DNA from: Hericium rajendrae
Lineage: Eukaryota > Basidiomycota > Agaricomycetes > Russulales > Hericiaceae
Assembly (NCBI GenBank): GCA_033439255.1
Contig: JAVRDV010000016.1
Coordinates: forward strand, 806,001 to 870,000
DNA: 64,000 nt
Direction of reading: 5' to 3'
Notes under the pieces: model-generated
Seen by the model: only the letters and a program-made list of their open reading frames with translations
Database searches by the model: none
What the model was told of the DNA's origin: nothing
Part shown: piece by piece, positions 51,846 through 63,826 of the stretch
How positions within the stretch are numbered: position 1 is the first letter of the stretch
Layout of the letters: the number at the start of each line of letters is the position of its first letter
Program-made: the position numbers and the translations under genes

Positions 51846-53739
51846 GACTGACTTTTTTTTTGTTTTTCATGTACGTCCTCAGACATACGGTCTTCAAAGG
51901 TAACCAATATGATCTGATCTTTGTCCAATGCTGTACAGGCCGAATGAGGAATCCATCACCGGCAATCTCCTGCCGAAGCACATGTGGATAGCCGAATGCT
52001 TGGTGACAAACCTCTGCCACATCAAAGACCGCGACCAACCAGCCTTACTTTCCACGCTGATCCTCATTTCCGCTCATTCCCCAAGTGAGATGTCCGAAGT
52101 CGAAGCAATCTCAATCTATCTGAAACACATGTTTCATTGCTATTTGGCTAACCACCAGAAGGTCGACTTTGCCAATCCTGCCCCGATCCCATACTGGATG
52201 CTGTCATCCAGCCTGCGCTGCGAGCTGGATTATATTGCCCAGGAGTTGGTTGCTGCTTTTCTAAACCGTAGTATGTGTATCAATTTGAAAATGAGATGAT
52301 TGAAAACTGATGTAACTTCAGTCCGGATGACTTGGGATGCACAGCGTTACGCCAGCCACATTCCGAAGAAATACACCGGACTCAACTCACCGACAGAAGC
52401 ATCCCTACACCGGCGTTACCCGGGCCTAACCTGGGGTACCAACAATACCTCGTGGCCTCTGATTGATGTCCCAATGACGGTCTCGGATACACACACCAAT
52501 CACCTGGTGTGGTACCTACCAGGTGTGCTGTCCCTGGAACGACAGGTGGCAACTCGCATTTGACATCACCCGTCATTGTGTTGATCAATTGCTTGTGCAG
52601 GCCATCATGTTCAATGCTGCAAAGATCCTCGAGCCCCTCTTCCAAAGGAGCTGGACTGAAATTTACAGAAAGAATGGGCCGACGAATCCAGGACCAGCAG
52701 GATCGGGCATTGTCAAGTCCGCGAAGCAAGCAGCAGGCTCAAGGTCCAAGGGAACGAGGTCCGAAGCCATGAAGTCTCTGACTCGTCATGCTCAAAACCT
52801 TTATCATAATCCGGTAGTCTGCACCTTGCATCCTGGCTTTGTAGATTTGTCCCCAGCATGGTTTGCACTTGGCCATGAGGTATGAGACCCTTCCTTCTAT
52901 CGTCGATGTAGAATTCAGTGTGTACCTGGATTTCGCTGTAGGACACTCACTTTCCCCTCTACACGTCTGTCTCCCTCAAGACCCAGCGGGCAAAAGAATG
53001 GCTGCTAGCATTCCAGGAATCAGGCGCGATCATGAGTGCAATTCTTGGGGTCATATACCCAGAATTACACAAGGCTGGCATATGCACGTTGGAACGGCTC
53101 AGAGATATGCCGGAGTTTCGTGAAGTGATGTGCCACTGGACATCTGCATTTAGTGGTGTCTCGATCATCTCTAACCGGGCCACCATGCCGCATAGAGATA
53201 TGGGAGGTCGCGCCGAATGGCCAGATCTCCTGGCGACGATTGGCACATATCCTGATGCAGAACTGCACCTCCAGAATCTCAACCTGAGGTTTGCATACAG
53301 GTCCGGGACACTAGCTGCGGTCTGCTCAAAAATGGTAATCCATGCAGTCCCAGAATGTGAACCGGACAGGGTGTGTTATGCATTTTGGATGAGAGATGCA
53401 GTGCACGAGCGCATGATCGTCAAAGCACCGGACTGGTGCAATGACAGTCAGTTCAACATCCCATCCGAACCCGACGTAACGGACGAGTCATCGCAGTCAC
53501 GCATCATTACCTTTTTCATTGTAATAGCATATTCTTATCCCCGATGCTGTGAGATTCCTTGTGTCCCCACAATCCCCTTCCTCTGCTGTTCCTCCGTCTG
53601 CAGTTCTTCAGTACCATTTTCTTCAGTTGCTGGCCTGACTTTGCTCCCCCTTCCCAATATCCTCTTTACCGCTTTAATAGATGCCACCCAGAGTGAAGAA
53701 AGGCCGTGGCATACGGATCGTCGTGCAAGAAGAACTTGA
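51846..53739 (+). CDS. TET/JBP-type 2-oxoglutarate Fe(II) dioxygenase, 5' part damaged
   Basis: TET/JBP enzymes oxidise 5-methylcytosine or thymine in DNA. Exons run from about 51846 (MYVLRHTVFKGNQYDL) through a frame slip near 51930, then 51928-52269, 52322-52549, 52605-52880, and 52980 on. Introns are GT-AG. The catalytic part (about 53050-53450) has SGVSIISNRATMPHRDMGG with the Fe-binding H-x-D, GRAEWPDLLATIGTYPDAEL, LNLRFAYRSGTLAAVCSKM and the distal His and 2OG-binding Arg in IHAVPECEPDRVCYAFWMR. This is the layout of fungal TET/JBP proteins expanded with KDZ transposons. The true C-terminus is probably near 53510; the frame stays open to 53739. Activity depends on whether the slip at 51930 is real. 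Confidence 0.78.
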
Positions 53740-54390
53740 GACTGGGCGTGGAACACGGAAAGTCAGTCGGCCAGCGGCTCAACCCAAGCAAACCAAGGAG
53801 GCCGATGATGCCTCATCAGACTGGAATGGAAGCGAAAAGTGTGCCCGTGCTGACAGAAAGGGTGATTCGTCACGGACTACCCGCCAAGGATCTACAGCCA
53901 AGGCCGATGGAGCTGCACACGTCTCCCCAGAAGCTCCGGTCATGACCGAGCAAGACTGGGAGCTGTATCATGCCCAGTCACTTAAACCGCGGAAACCCCG
54001 TGTACGTCTCCAGCTTTGGAATTCATTTCTGTCCTAATATCATTCATGTAGACAGACCGAACATGGCTGACCGAATGGACAGACACCGAAGATGACTACA
54101 TTCACACGATTCTCCAGGGTGAGGCCCGAGAGGACACATGCGCCACAGTGCAATGCAAACGGAAACCCGAATGGCGGTGCAAGGACTGCTTCTCCAGTCC
54201 GCAATTCTGCGCAAAGTGTTGTAAAAGGTGCCACAGTCATTTGCCATTCCACCGTGTTCAAAAATGGACCGGTACGCATTATGAGCTGGCTTGGCTCAGT
54301 GAACTCGGCGTTCTCATATATCTGGGACATGCTGGCTCACGCTGTCCGTCTATTGCTGGGAATGGCCATGGAGCCGCAGTGGTCCCATAA
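53681..54390 (+). pseudogene. KDZ transposase N-terminal module (CxC2 cluster), truncated
   Basis: ATG at 53681 (MPPRVKKGRGIRIVVQEELE) opens exon 1. An intron from 54001 (GTACGTCTCC) to about 54050 leads to exon 2, which encodes TDRTWLTEWTDTEDDY and the CxC2-like cysteine cluster CKRKPEWRCKDCFSSPQFC...CHSHLPFHRVQKWTG, ending SELGVLIYLGHAGSRCP. This cluster is the signature found before KDZ transposase domains. The frame stops at TAA (54388-54390) exactly where the MITE begins, and no transposase core follows. It starts about 170 bp after the TET/JBP domain on the same strand. Confidence 0.8.
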
Positions 54391-54535
54391 GTTACTATCT
54401 TGCCACTATAGTGGTAGAGAGATAGTGTCTTTATCCAGTGGGTAGTAACTTTATCAGTACATAGTAACTTTACTAGAAAAGTAGGTTGAAAGTAACTTCC
54501 TTCAGCAAGCCTAGGAATAAAAATTTCGAAAATTG

Positions 54536-54603
54536 GGTGTAACAAGGATTGAACCTTGAACCTTATGTTAAGGTAACTTTAACCATTACACTAAATGGCC
54601 ATA
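54536..54603 (-). other. tRNA-like segment with A and B boxes inside the MITE
   Basis: On the minus strand TAGTGTAATGG matches the Pol III A box and GGTTCAATCC the B box, spaced as in a tRNA. The acceptor stem does not pair, so I read it as tRNA-derived, not a functional tRNA. Confidence 0.4.
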
Positions 54604-54814
54604 ATGTTTTTATAAATTTTGTTACTTTTATATCTAATCTAATATAACTTTTTATTAGTTTCAAGACAGAAAATCACGTTCCCTGCCAACCTACCAACCC
54701 CAACCCAACCACCAACCTCAACCAACCCAACTCAGCCCAACCTCAACTCCAACTCAACCCATTCCAACCTCAACCAAGTGACCTCAAGTAAGGCTTTGTT
54801 GAAACAATGTTAAT

Positions 54815-54890
54815 TCTTTTGTGGTATAGTACATGAAATCCGAAAATATTTTCATTAGGTCTTAGGTTCAATTCCTGCTATGGCCAGTAT
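54815..54890 (+). other. Second tRNA-like segment inside the MITE
   Basis: TGGTATAGTACATG (A-box-like) and GGTTCAATTCC (B box) followed by CTGCTATGGCCA. Opposite orientation to the first. Stems are incomplete. Confidence 0.4.
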
Positions 54891-55069
54891 TATTTTTATT
54901 TATTTATTGATAAAGTTACTTTAGTTACTTTATAGTAGAACAAAGTTACTATAGTTACTTTGATACTACTATTGATAAAGTTACTATTGTACACTTTTAA
55001 TAGGCAAGATACTACCCACTGGATAAAGACACTATGCTTTACCACTATTAGTAGTGGTATAGTAACTTA

Positions 55070-58000
55070 AGTAACCTCTACAGTTGCTCGATGTTCGTAT
55101 ACAGCATGCCGTGTAGCAGGACGAAAAGATCTAATACGCATGAATCAGGTGCTAGATGCCAAAGCTTGTGTCACAAACGACCAAATGGGGAGGACGGATT
55201 CGTGCGAGGTGGTGAAGGGGACGGTGACGATGAGACTGTAGCTCTTTCACCTGGCCGTCGCCCGTATACACAGAGCAAGGAACCAGTATGATCGAGCCAG
55301 GAACAAGTATACCCGGGTCCACAGCACAAAACCGTGTGCTAGGACCTCATGACGAGTACGACAAGCGACGATGAGCAACAATGTGGTTGCGATAGACGGT
55401 TTGATGGCCCGGACAATGGCGGACCAAAACAATGAACGTGCCGTGAGAATCCCGCCCTATGGGCGGGGTGGCGCAACGCGTCAGTGGAAGTTGCACTCGA
55501 CTTCCACTATTTTGGTCAGTTTGGCACCTGCCGAGCCGGCCGGTCCCACTTCACTTCCACTCTTTTGGTCATGACCCCTCTCTGAGTCTCTCGAGCTTGT
55601 CGTGCTCGCCCACAACCCCCGCGAGGACGGCTTCCGGTGCACGTTCGCATATCTCCCGCACCAGGTCAACGCGCCATGCTCAAGGCATCCCCGTTCCCGC
55701 CCGACTACCCTCTCTCCCGCACGCACGCAAGCGAGCAAGCAGTGACGCGGCGACAATGGCGATGACGGCGACGGCAATGCCAGTAGCGGAGACGGCACAG
55801 TCGCGGCAATGGGGCCGCTGGCTACCGTGTCGCGGGATTCCGTTGAAGAAGGAGAGGCATGTCCCGCAGACTGGCGTGCGACGCCGCAGGTACGTTTCGT
55901 ATTAATCGTTCTGTGCCCCGTCGCCTGCCCCCCACCCCGCATCACATGCGTGTCCCACCCTGCACCGCGCCTGCATCCCCATGCTAATATTGCCCATCGC
56001 GCTGGCAGTGCGGCGTGGGTGTAAAGTGGGGGTGCGTAGCTAGCTGGCGCGGCAGGAAGGCACGTATCCGCGTCGCAGACGGACGGGCGGGTGTGCAGCC
56101 TACGCGCGGGCTGTGAGCAGGTGCGCAGCAGGAGCGTCGCCCGACGGGAGCCATGTAGCGCGCGGGCGTGAGTGTGCGCCTTGGCAGTGCGTAAGCGGAG
56201 GCTGGGGGGCGCAGCAAACATCGGGTGAGCGAGCGGGGAGCGCATATCGAGCAAAGAGCGACGGAGTCGCGTAGCAAGCAGGTGGGGAAGGCCGCGTAGC
56301 GAGAAAGCAGCGAACAGCTGTGTGGCAGGCGGGCGGGGGCGCGTAGTGGGGAAGCGGGCAGGCGGGGGCGCGCAGCGAGCCAGCGGCCGTGCAGCGAACG
56401 AGTGCGTGGGTGCACAGCACCCAGGCGCGTTGGCGCGCACAACGAGTAGGCGCATGGGCGGTCGCGCAGCGAGCAGCGGGCGGGCGGGCAACGAGCCAGC
56501 GGCATGGCGCGCGGGCGGGCAACGAGCAGGTGGGCAGTCGCACAGTGGCGGCGGCGGCATTGGGATGCGATCGAGCCAGGAGGCAGCACCGCGAGGCGCG
56601 ATAGATTAGATGAATCAGGTGCAGCATTTAGCTAAACGTTCACATAGCTAAATGTCTGGTGGCTTGCCATTGGTGAGTTACTGGTCATTTAGGTTTGTGT
56701 TCGGTGGCTACTACTGTACATTTAGCTAAGTGGCTACAGCTAGTGGTGCGTGAGACCCTCCAGAGCGCTGCTCAGCACCGGTTTGTGAAGTGCTCGAAGG
56801 AGGCAGATGCGCCGCGCTTGTACAGCGGCTCCACGCCGTCCTGCTTCCACGACCATGCCGTCGGATGGGAGCCCAGTCGAGAAGGCACTGGAGACAATGG
56901 GGACCAACCGTAGGCCGCTGCGCGTGCCAAGCCTGATGCGTGCGTGCCTGCCGAGGTAAGCTACCTGCAGCTCACGTTATGATAATAGGAGCTGACGCCG
57001 TGTGCAGGGCGTTGCTCCTCATGCCGGGCGACAGATGCTGTTCACGTCGCCCATGGAGGAGACGGTGACGAAGCGGCGCACATTGCAGCACTGCCGGTGA
57101 TGCTGCGCAAGCAGACGCTGGGGCAGCTCGTGCTGACGAGCGTGTGGCTCCTGTACTTGAGGCCACTCATGGGCGGGCACGGCATCGGCGTGGCATCGGC
57201 GTCACGTACTAGTACGGGGTGCGGCCGTCCGCGAAGAAGGAATGCACATGCGAGAAGAAGGAGCGGATGCTGTGCCTGAGCGCAAGTTTGTGGTGTCACT
57301 GTGCGTCATCTCCCTGATTCTTTGGTGGGTTGGAGGCTGATATAGCAGGTGTAGGAGACGAAGTCCGCCTTCTACGTCGCGCCGAGGTGCTCACAGCGGT
57401 GTGAGTGCAGAAGATCTCGGCAGCACGCGACGTGTACACCCGGCAGAGCACGAGCGCGAGCACACGCTGTTAGAGAGTCTGAGATGTTCGAGGGGGGAGT
57501 GAGCTTACCGTGGAAGGGGACATTCACCGAGGAGGGGACACTGCGTAGGTGATACATCTAGGAACAAGGCCTTGGCATACGTATTGTATAGATTCTCTGT
57601 TGCATGAATATGTACCATGTATAGCATCATTTTTCCCGGTAATTAAATCGGCCATAAGCAGATGAGATGGTTTGAGGACTGTGCGACTAGGAGTGACTAC
57701 CAGAACAGTCATGTGACCGTGTTGAAACCGTACGACGCGTCCATTCCCGGTCGCGTTCACGTTGAACATTCAGCCTTCGACCTCCAACGGTAGCTCCAGT
57801 CTTTACTCTAAGTCTGGCATTATCCAGGTACGAGTAGTTATTAATTCTCCCTGCGTGTTGGGTGTATTGATGATATACACCTCCTCAAGTTCCTTCTCTG
57901 TAGTGTGTCCCTTTCGTGCCTAGCGGCTTCAATAAGACTCGTTCGACATTCAAGCCCACATAACATATCACCCAAACTAGGTATGAGTCCATATCATGTT

Positions 58001-58095
58001 TGATATCCTCGAGTGCTCATCCGACAGACCTTGTGTAGCTTGTTTCTGTGTAACACAGCTATTTTGCGTGTAGTAACACGACTCGCGTTCATTCA
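55070..58095. other. GC-rich and mixed region without a supported gene
   Basis: 55880-56600 is a GC-rich stretch of GCGGGCGGGCAACGAGC-type words resembling the arms of A-D but without the hairpin, promoter or TIRs. 56630-56700 has repeated TTTAGCTAA words. Short coding-like pieces at 56700-56910 and 57000-57280 have no recognised motif. The 5' region of the next gene may begin near 57800. Confidence 0.45.
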
Positions 58096-60352
58096 ATGGG
58101 CAACGTGCAACATTCTAGACCATCGTTCTCGCCCATTCTCTGCACAAGGTACGAGAACGTCAAATTGGTCGACTCCAGGACTTATTCACCATATGCATAT
58201 AGTATGCCCGAAGCACCGGAGATCCTGACATTTGCATACCGTCTGAGTAAGTGGATACAGGATGTTGAGAAGGACACTGGATCCAGACCTATCAGTAGTG
58301 TTCTTGTTTAGCTATATGTTGCGATTGCTAATGAATACCAGGACAACTTGTGCTGTTTCCACGCACCTTTGCTGTCGGTACACCAAACAAAGGATACAAG
58401 ACATGTACGGTTGACTGCGCGGACTACGACGAGGCCGTCGAGCCAGTCCCTACAGAGTACAATGTCAATGTGTGGGACGCCAAAAAGGCCAAGGACAAGG
58501 CATATAGCTACCTCATGAAGCCGCTGGCTTGTGGCAATGTTTACTTCGCCTCACGCGGTAAACAGCTGGTTGTAGCTGCCGGCCATGTGAGTAATCAGAA
58601 TCTGCGCCTTGTATTTGAATCTGATACTGTGAATCTCAGCATGCAATGTGCATCAGCTTTGGTCTCGAGGCACATCTGCTGCCCATCCCTCGTGTTGACT
58701 ATGATGAGATTGTGAGCCAGTGCATACGCGGACCCAACAAGAACCGTATGAAGGCGGACAATCTACGAGTCTTCCCACTCCCAGACCGGTTCAAGACTGA
58801 TTCAAGTGCGACCCAGCAAGCCCGTCACTTGACCATTTTTGCGGCACTGGTATGCGATGACTACGCGTGGGCTGTGGTCGACTTTGCTCGATTGGTCCGA
58901 CTGCACATTATCAGCCGCACGCAATGCTGGAATGAATTTGACTTTGTTCCTTTTGGAAATGTGAGTGCTGTTATTAGCAATGGAGTGTATATTCATGATG
59001 GTTTCTAGCGGTGGAGCCTGATCTGGAGCGGTTTCAAGGACTATGGTCCCGATTGGATCGCCGAATCCCAGAGTGCAGAACAAGTTCTTGATACCTGGCG
59101 TGCAGAAGTCATGGTTCAGCTGCACAAGGACACACATCGCTCGCTCATCTCCGTATTAGCTGACAACCAATCAGTTTTCAATGGTTTTGGACGCCATCTT
59201 GCTGCGGACTTTTGCTTCGAACTCGCTGTCCATCCGGCCACACCATGCTATGTCATTGTCTGTGATGACAATAGATATGCTGAGTTTAAAGATACCATCA
59301 AGAGATACATGGCACAGTGGGTGTCAGACAAATTTCTTACCAGGACAACAAGTCAAGTGAACTCCACCAATTTTCTGGAGTATAACTGGTACTCGAATGC
59401 CAACTACATCTCAGGGTATGTGAAGGTGTCTCGACGGCAGATGGTCCAGGAAGTACCTGTGGAGCTGTACAAGAAGTATATAAGGCTGGGATTGCTTGAC
59501 AGGTGGCACATTATTGGTGTGTCCATTTTTCTCTACTTGAGTACATAATTAATATGATACAGGTGCTGCTTATGTTCCACCTGATCCTGAAATCACCAAT
59601 GAAAATTTCAAGAAGCTTGTTGTGTGGTTTTATCAAAAGCCACTTGAGGCTTATAGTGTGGTCTTAGCTCAAACACCACCAGAGTGGAACATGCAGGCCT
59701 GTCGGGTAAGATTAACATTCATTTTTCTATAAATAGATTCATTGCTTAACATACTGTATAGTCCTTGCCAACCCAGGACATCAAACATGCTGGATATAGC
59801 ACCACCCTAGGGCCTGCTGAATTTCATGAGCTCAAACAGAATAAACTAAATATCAAGCTGCTATTGAGTGAGCCTGGCCTAGTTGGCAGACCTGCCAAAG
59901 TAAGTTTCATAGATTTTGAGGTGATGTGTATTAAAAAGATTACAGGTGAAAACTGGAAAGCCTGGTAGGCCACGAAAAAAATTGACCAAACGAAAGTTAC
60001 AAAAGATTCTGGAGACACTTGAAACTCTACATCCTATGGTGCTACAAGCAGCAAAAGATGAGGAAGCCTGGATTGAGGAGATGTCTCAACAGTCTTCTAC
60101 ACCTGATTGTTCCTTAACATCTTCATCTACCACCATTGAGGTATATACTGATACTACACAAACTGCAATGAAAAGTTTGTGTATATTTTCTTCTTTATTT
60201 TGCTCTTGCTCATCCATTATATAGGGAGTCAAACAGTTGTTGAATATGATTCTTCAAACAAGGAGAGTATTCCTGCAATCATTGAGGATGACTATATTGT
60301 GCAAGAAAAAGATATCTCCCCTCCAATGAAGAGATTACGTACTAGGCATTAA
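58096..60352 (+). CDS. Uncharacterised multi-exon protein with a C-terminal AT-hook
   Basis: Eight exons join in frame: 58096-58246, 58342-58586, 58640-58960, 59009-59516, 59563-59705, 59762-59899, 59946-60174, 60225-60352. All introns are GT-AG with CTAAT/CTTAA-type branch regions. The N-terminal two thirds (VFPLPDRFKTDSSATQQARH, WSLIWSGFKDYGPDWIAE, SVFNGFGRHLAADFCFEL, YMAQWVSDKFLTRT) match no family I can name. The C-terminal third has an AT-hook-like core GKPGRPRKKLTKRK and ends in a basic PPMKRLRTRH, a plausible nuclear signal, so DNA binding is likely. It appears intact; the 5' start is the least certain part. Confidence 0.68.
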
Positions 60353-61483
60353 GTTAGTTCCTTGAATGATTTTTGCAAACTACATAATATCATGCAAACA
60401 TATGAACACAATAGTCCTACTGTCTGACATTTGTAGCTCTACACAAGAGTAGTAGAAATAAGATGTGTGCTCAAACATAAGGTTTATACATTTGAATATT
60501 TCACTGAAATATTAACTACTGATTTTGCCCAGATGCTCCATTTGAGGTTGTTTTAGTGAAATCTTAGAACTTTGTAATTGCATCTTTGTTTGTAGACCAT
60601 TAAGCCCTTACACATCTACAGATTTTATTCAAGATGATGTATTGTCTAAGTTCAGATTAGATGCTCATGGGACACAAATACTCCTCAAATTTCAGAACTC
60701 TGGAATTTTATCTTTGCGTATAGTTACTTGTGGAGCTATAAGAATATTTAAAATAAGTCATATGGTCAATCATCATATTTTACACATTTTAAGATTTTAC
60801 TAGAAGGAAATCCATTGCATTAGTGCAAATACTAAATCTCAACTTATTCTACTGAAATTTCATAACTCCATAATTGTATCTTTGTTTAAGAGCACTTGTT
60901 TTTCATGATGAGATGTAAAAGTCATGACATTTCACATATTTGGAGATTTTGCTACAAGCAAATATACAATCTGAGCTAAGATGTTCAAGTTCAGCAAATT
61001 CTACATACAGTTCATAACTTTGAAATTATATCTTTGGATATAACTCTTGCTAGCTATATATGAGAATAGTGAAAAAAAGTTATATACTTACAGCTATTTG
61101 GAGAAATGATAATAGTGTCTTCCTATTAAGGAATGCTCGTGGCTTCATTAAAAATCCACCTTTGTCACATTGGATGCATGGCCCAATTTGATGAAGAAAT
61201 GATGATGCCGTGCAAGTCATCATGTAGTATGGACTGTTATCCTTTCTGCAAACAGCTGTAAATATAAGATTTGTATATGTGTAGATTTTACTAAAAAAAC
61301 ATAAACTGTTTGATGTTGGAAACTGAATCTCAGCATATTCTGTTGAGATTTCAGAACTCTATAATTGTATCTTGTTTTTTTCACTATTCATAAAAGGGTG
61401 AGAGAGTATAGCACATTAGAGTCTATTAGCTTAGAAAAATCTCAGATATTTTACATGTTGCCCTGAAAAAGTGGCTGATAAGC

Positions 61484-61520
<37 letters not shown>

Positions 61521-62123
61521 TGTGTGTTAGATATCAAGGTAGGCTTGACATTGTGCCCTTTTGGTGTAAGGATCTACTATGTCAGGTCTGGAAGAGAACA
61601 TTGGTTTTTGCTGGGATCATGATCCCGCACATTGGTCTTGCATCAAGTCATTGGTTTACGTCCTAAGTCTAAGAGCATCACAGTGATTAGGCATCTACTT
61701 TGCTAAGTGCTTTCACTATTCATGTTATTACTTCACACCATTTCCTACATCTAGTTTTAGTTGCTAGTCCTCAGTTCCTAGCAGCAGGTCTGGAATTTGC
61801 TACGGAGTGGTCCCAGTCTTCTATTCGTAGTTCATACTCACTGGGTGGTTCGGTCATATGCTTAGTATGGTTTACCTGAGCCATATGTGCTTTGGTGTGG
61901 CTCAGTATAGTTCAGCGTGGTTCAGTATAGTTTGGTGTGATTTTAGATGGTTTGATGTGATTTTGTGTAATTTTGGATGATATTTAATCTGACATAAATC
62001 TATCTCTAGCAGCTGCTGTATGTCCTTCAAGTTATATGTTCCAACTATACAAACACACTTACACTTTGCAGTACTCTTATCAGAATTTAGGCAAATATCT
62101 AAACACTTTATTACAGCAGAACT
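60353..62123. other. AT-rich intergenic with an (AT)n run at 61487-61519
   Basis: No credible frame on either strand. Several paragraphs of similar AT-rich text (ATTCTACTGAAATTTCATAACTCCATAATTGTATCTTTG and relatives near 60560, 60690, 60860, 61010, 61350) suggest an old degenerate tandem repeat of about 150-170 bp or more. Confidence 0.55.
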
Positions 62124-63255
62124 CTAAGCCCTTCCACCATCACCAGTGCTATCAACAATCTCAGCTGTAAATCCTGCTTTGGCCTTCTCAAATGCAGCTT
62201 TAATATGCTGTGAAAAGGTAATTGCACAGCCTCATGTTAGCCGTGTGCATGTCATGGTTGTGTCATGATAGTGTTTTGGTTTGAAAGCCATCAAAGTACC
62301 TCTATATTGTGGTACTATAATCTTCAGGTTGAGATCAACATAGTTTCCACCAAAGCGCTGGGGATGATCTTCTGGAATAACTTGAGAGGGTGAGGATGAG
62401 GAAGCTGTACTATTGCTAGCCTGAGCCTGAACTTGTGCTTCATATTGTGTCTGCCTACGTGTTTGATGGACCCGGACTAGTGCAAGGGGCTTTTGAGCTG
62501 GAACCTCCTCCTCACCTGTAATCCATGAGTATGTCATATTAGCATAAAAGCCATCCACATGGATAGGGCTGTTCATATAATAAGCTTCAGCTTTGAAACA
62601 CTGGCAGTTTAAAACATACAAAGAATAGCCCTGCACCATATATCCCTCTGGTGGTGCACGTTCTGCTAAAGGAAAATTATACTTTTTTCCATTCACTGTA
62701 AACCCATAACCAGTGCCTAATGCAGATTAATACAGGTATTATAAGCATATATGATTGTTTGACTGTAAGTTTATCACTCACCTGGTGTTATGATTTGGGT
62801 AGCAAGTTTGGACATCCCAGACTCATTTATAATGTGCTCAGTCTCATCTACAACATCTGTGGGTATATGGGCGCGGACCAGTGACCACATGAGTGACAAT
62901 ATTGCCACTACATCCTCATCATGCTTTCTCTGCACCTCCTCAGTCCGCTTTTTGGCAAAACTTACTGCCAGGCCCCAGATATGAACATCACGGGCACCAG
63001 CATTCCAGCCAAGCTGCACCATTTTCCCCTGATGATTGGGCTTGGATATATTATATAAGTTTGATATGCATTACTGTAGCTGAATAAATCACTTACCCTA
63101 ACATTACGTCTTTCACCACAGGCTTCTGCAACAGCACTGTCCACAAAGGCATAGACTGCCTCACACTCTTCTTCAAACCCTTCTTTCATCCCTATATCAC
63201 GTATGACAAATGCTTCTACATGTGGTGCCGTGAGATCATCTGTAAAAACAATCAA
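62124..63255 (-). pseudogene. Uncharacterised protein gene, 5'-truncated, with a possible stop
   Basis: Minus-strand exons join as DDLTAPHVEAFVIRDIGMKE, then VQLGWNAGARDVHIWGLAVS, then TVNGKKYNFPLAERAPPEGY...GYSLYVLNCQCFKAEAYYMN and a Ser/Gln-rich linker. The frame meets TGA at 62232-62234 but remains coding-like beyond it (HIKAAFEKAKAGFTAEIVDS) to a TAG at 62124, so that TGA may be a nonsense change (CGA to TGA) or hide an intron. The first visible exon begins at an acceptor (TTTTTACAG, near 63247); its upstream exons are missing because a gypsy LTR fragment starts about 50 bp away. Family common in Agaricomycetes, function unknown. Confidence 0.58.
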
Positions 63256-63298
63256 AAATTATTGCACAGCTTTTAAAGCTAAAAATACCATACCATAC

Positions 63299-63826
63299 CG
63301 ACCCAATCTCCAATTCCTTCCTGATCCTGCCTGCTCCAGGTCTCTTGGCAAGTGGAGTTGTTGCGACTCGGCTCGTGCAGGGCAGAGGGCATGAGCATGG
63401 TACAAGCGAATCAAAGGCACCACCTTACAACACTGCCCGGGGCGTGCGTCAGGAACGGCGAGCGCGTCGAGCTGGAATGGCTGGGATGACATCAGTAGCA
63501 CACCGTCGTGGGTGCCACTCATGATCTGGGGGCATGTGGGCATTCGAGGGTGCGTTGATTGAGCCGGCTGGTTCTTCTGGGCGCGCTCTATTCCTGTGCC
63601 GCTGACTCGTCCGGTCAGTTGATCTCTAGCCTGTTCGGTGCATCGGACCACGGGACACCGGCTTTAGTCCGACCCGGTCAGTCCCGAACTCGTGGGGGTG
63701 CTTGTCCTGTGCAAGGAGCAACGTCACGGTGGGCGGACTTGGTGCAGCTGAGGTGAAGTAGAGCGGGACGGGCAAGGAAGCTGGGAGTGGGCAATGCCGT
63801 TGCAAGGCGCGCTAAGGGGCGCATCA
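63299..63826 (-). repeat. Partial gypsy LTR (about the first 528 bp), diverged
   Basis: On the minus strand it starts TGATGCGCCCCTTAGCGCGCC at 63826 and follows the 33381-33908 sequence to GGGTCGG at about 63299, with many substitutions (mostly C-to-T / G-to-A) and small gaps. The remaining half of the LTR is absent. It is an older relative of the element at 33381-45526. Confidence 0.85.

Larger units (their letters stand above)
54390..55067. mobile_element. TA-flanked MITE with long terminal inverted repeats
   Basis: Left AGTTACTATC...ATAGTGTCTTTATCCAGTGGGTAGTA and right TACTACCCACTGGATAAAGACACTAT...ATAGTAACT are inverted over about 60 bp. TA sits at both borders (54388-54389, 55068-55069), the Tc1/mariner target. 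The 678-bp element has no ORF and includes two tRNA-like segments and an ACCAACC-type simple repeat (54690-54780). It lies at the end of the KDZ remnant. Confidence 0.82.

Noticed and set aside
54536-54603. Functional tRNA gene
   Set aside because: A and B boxes are good, but the acceptor and anticodon stems do not pair.
55481-56560. 359-codon minus-strand frame
   Set aside because: GC-driven low-complexity frame with no motif; the overlapping frames are just as open.
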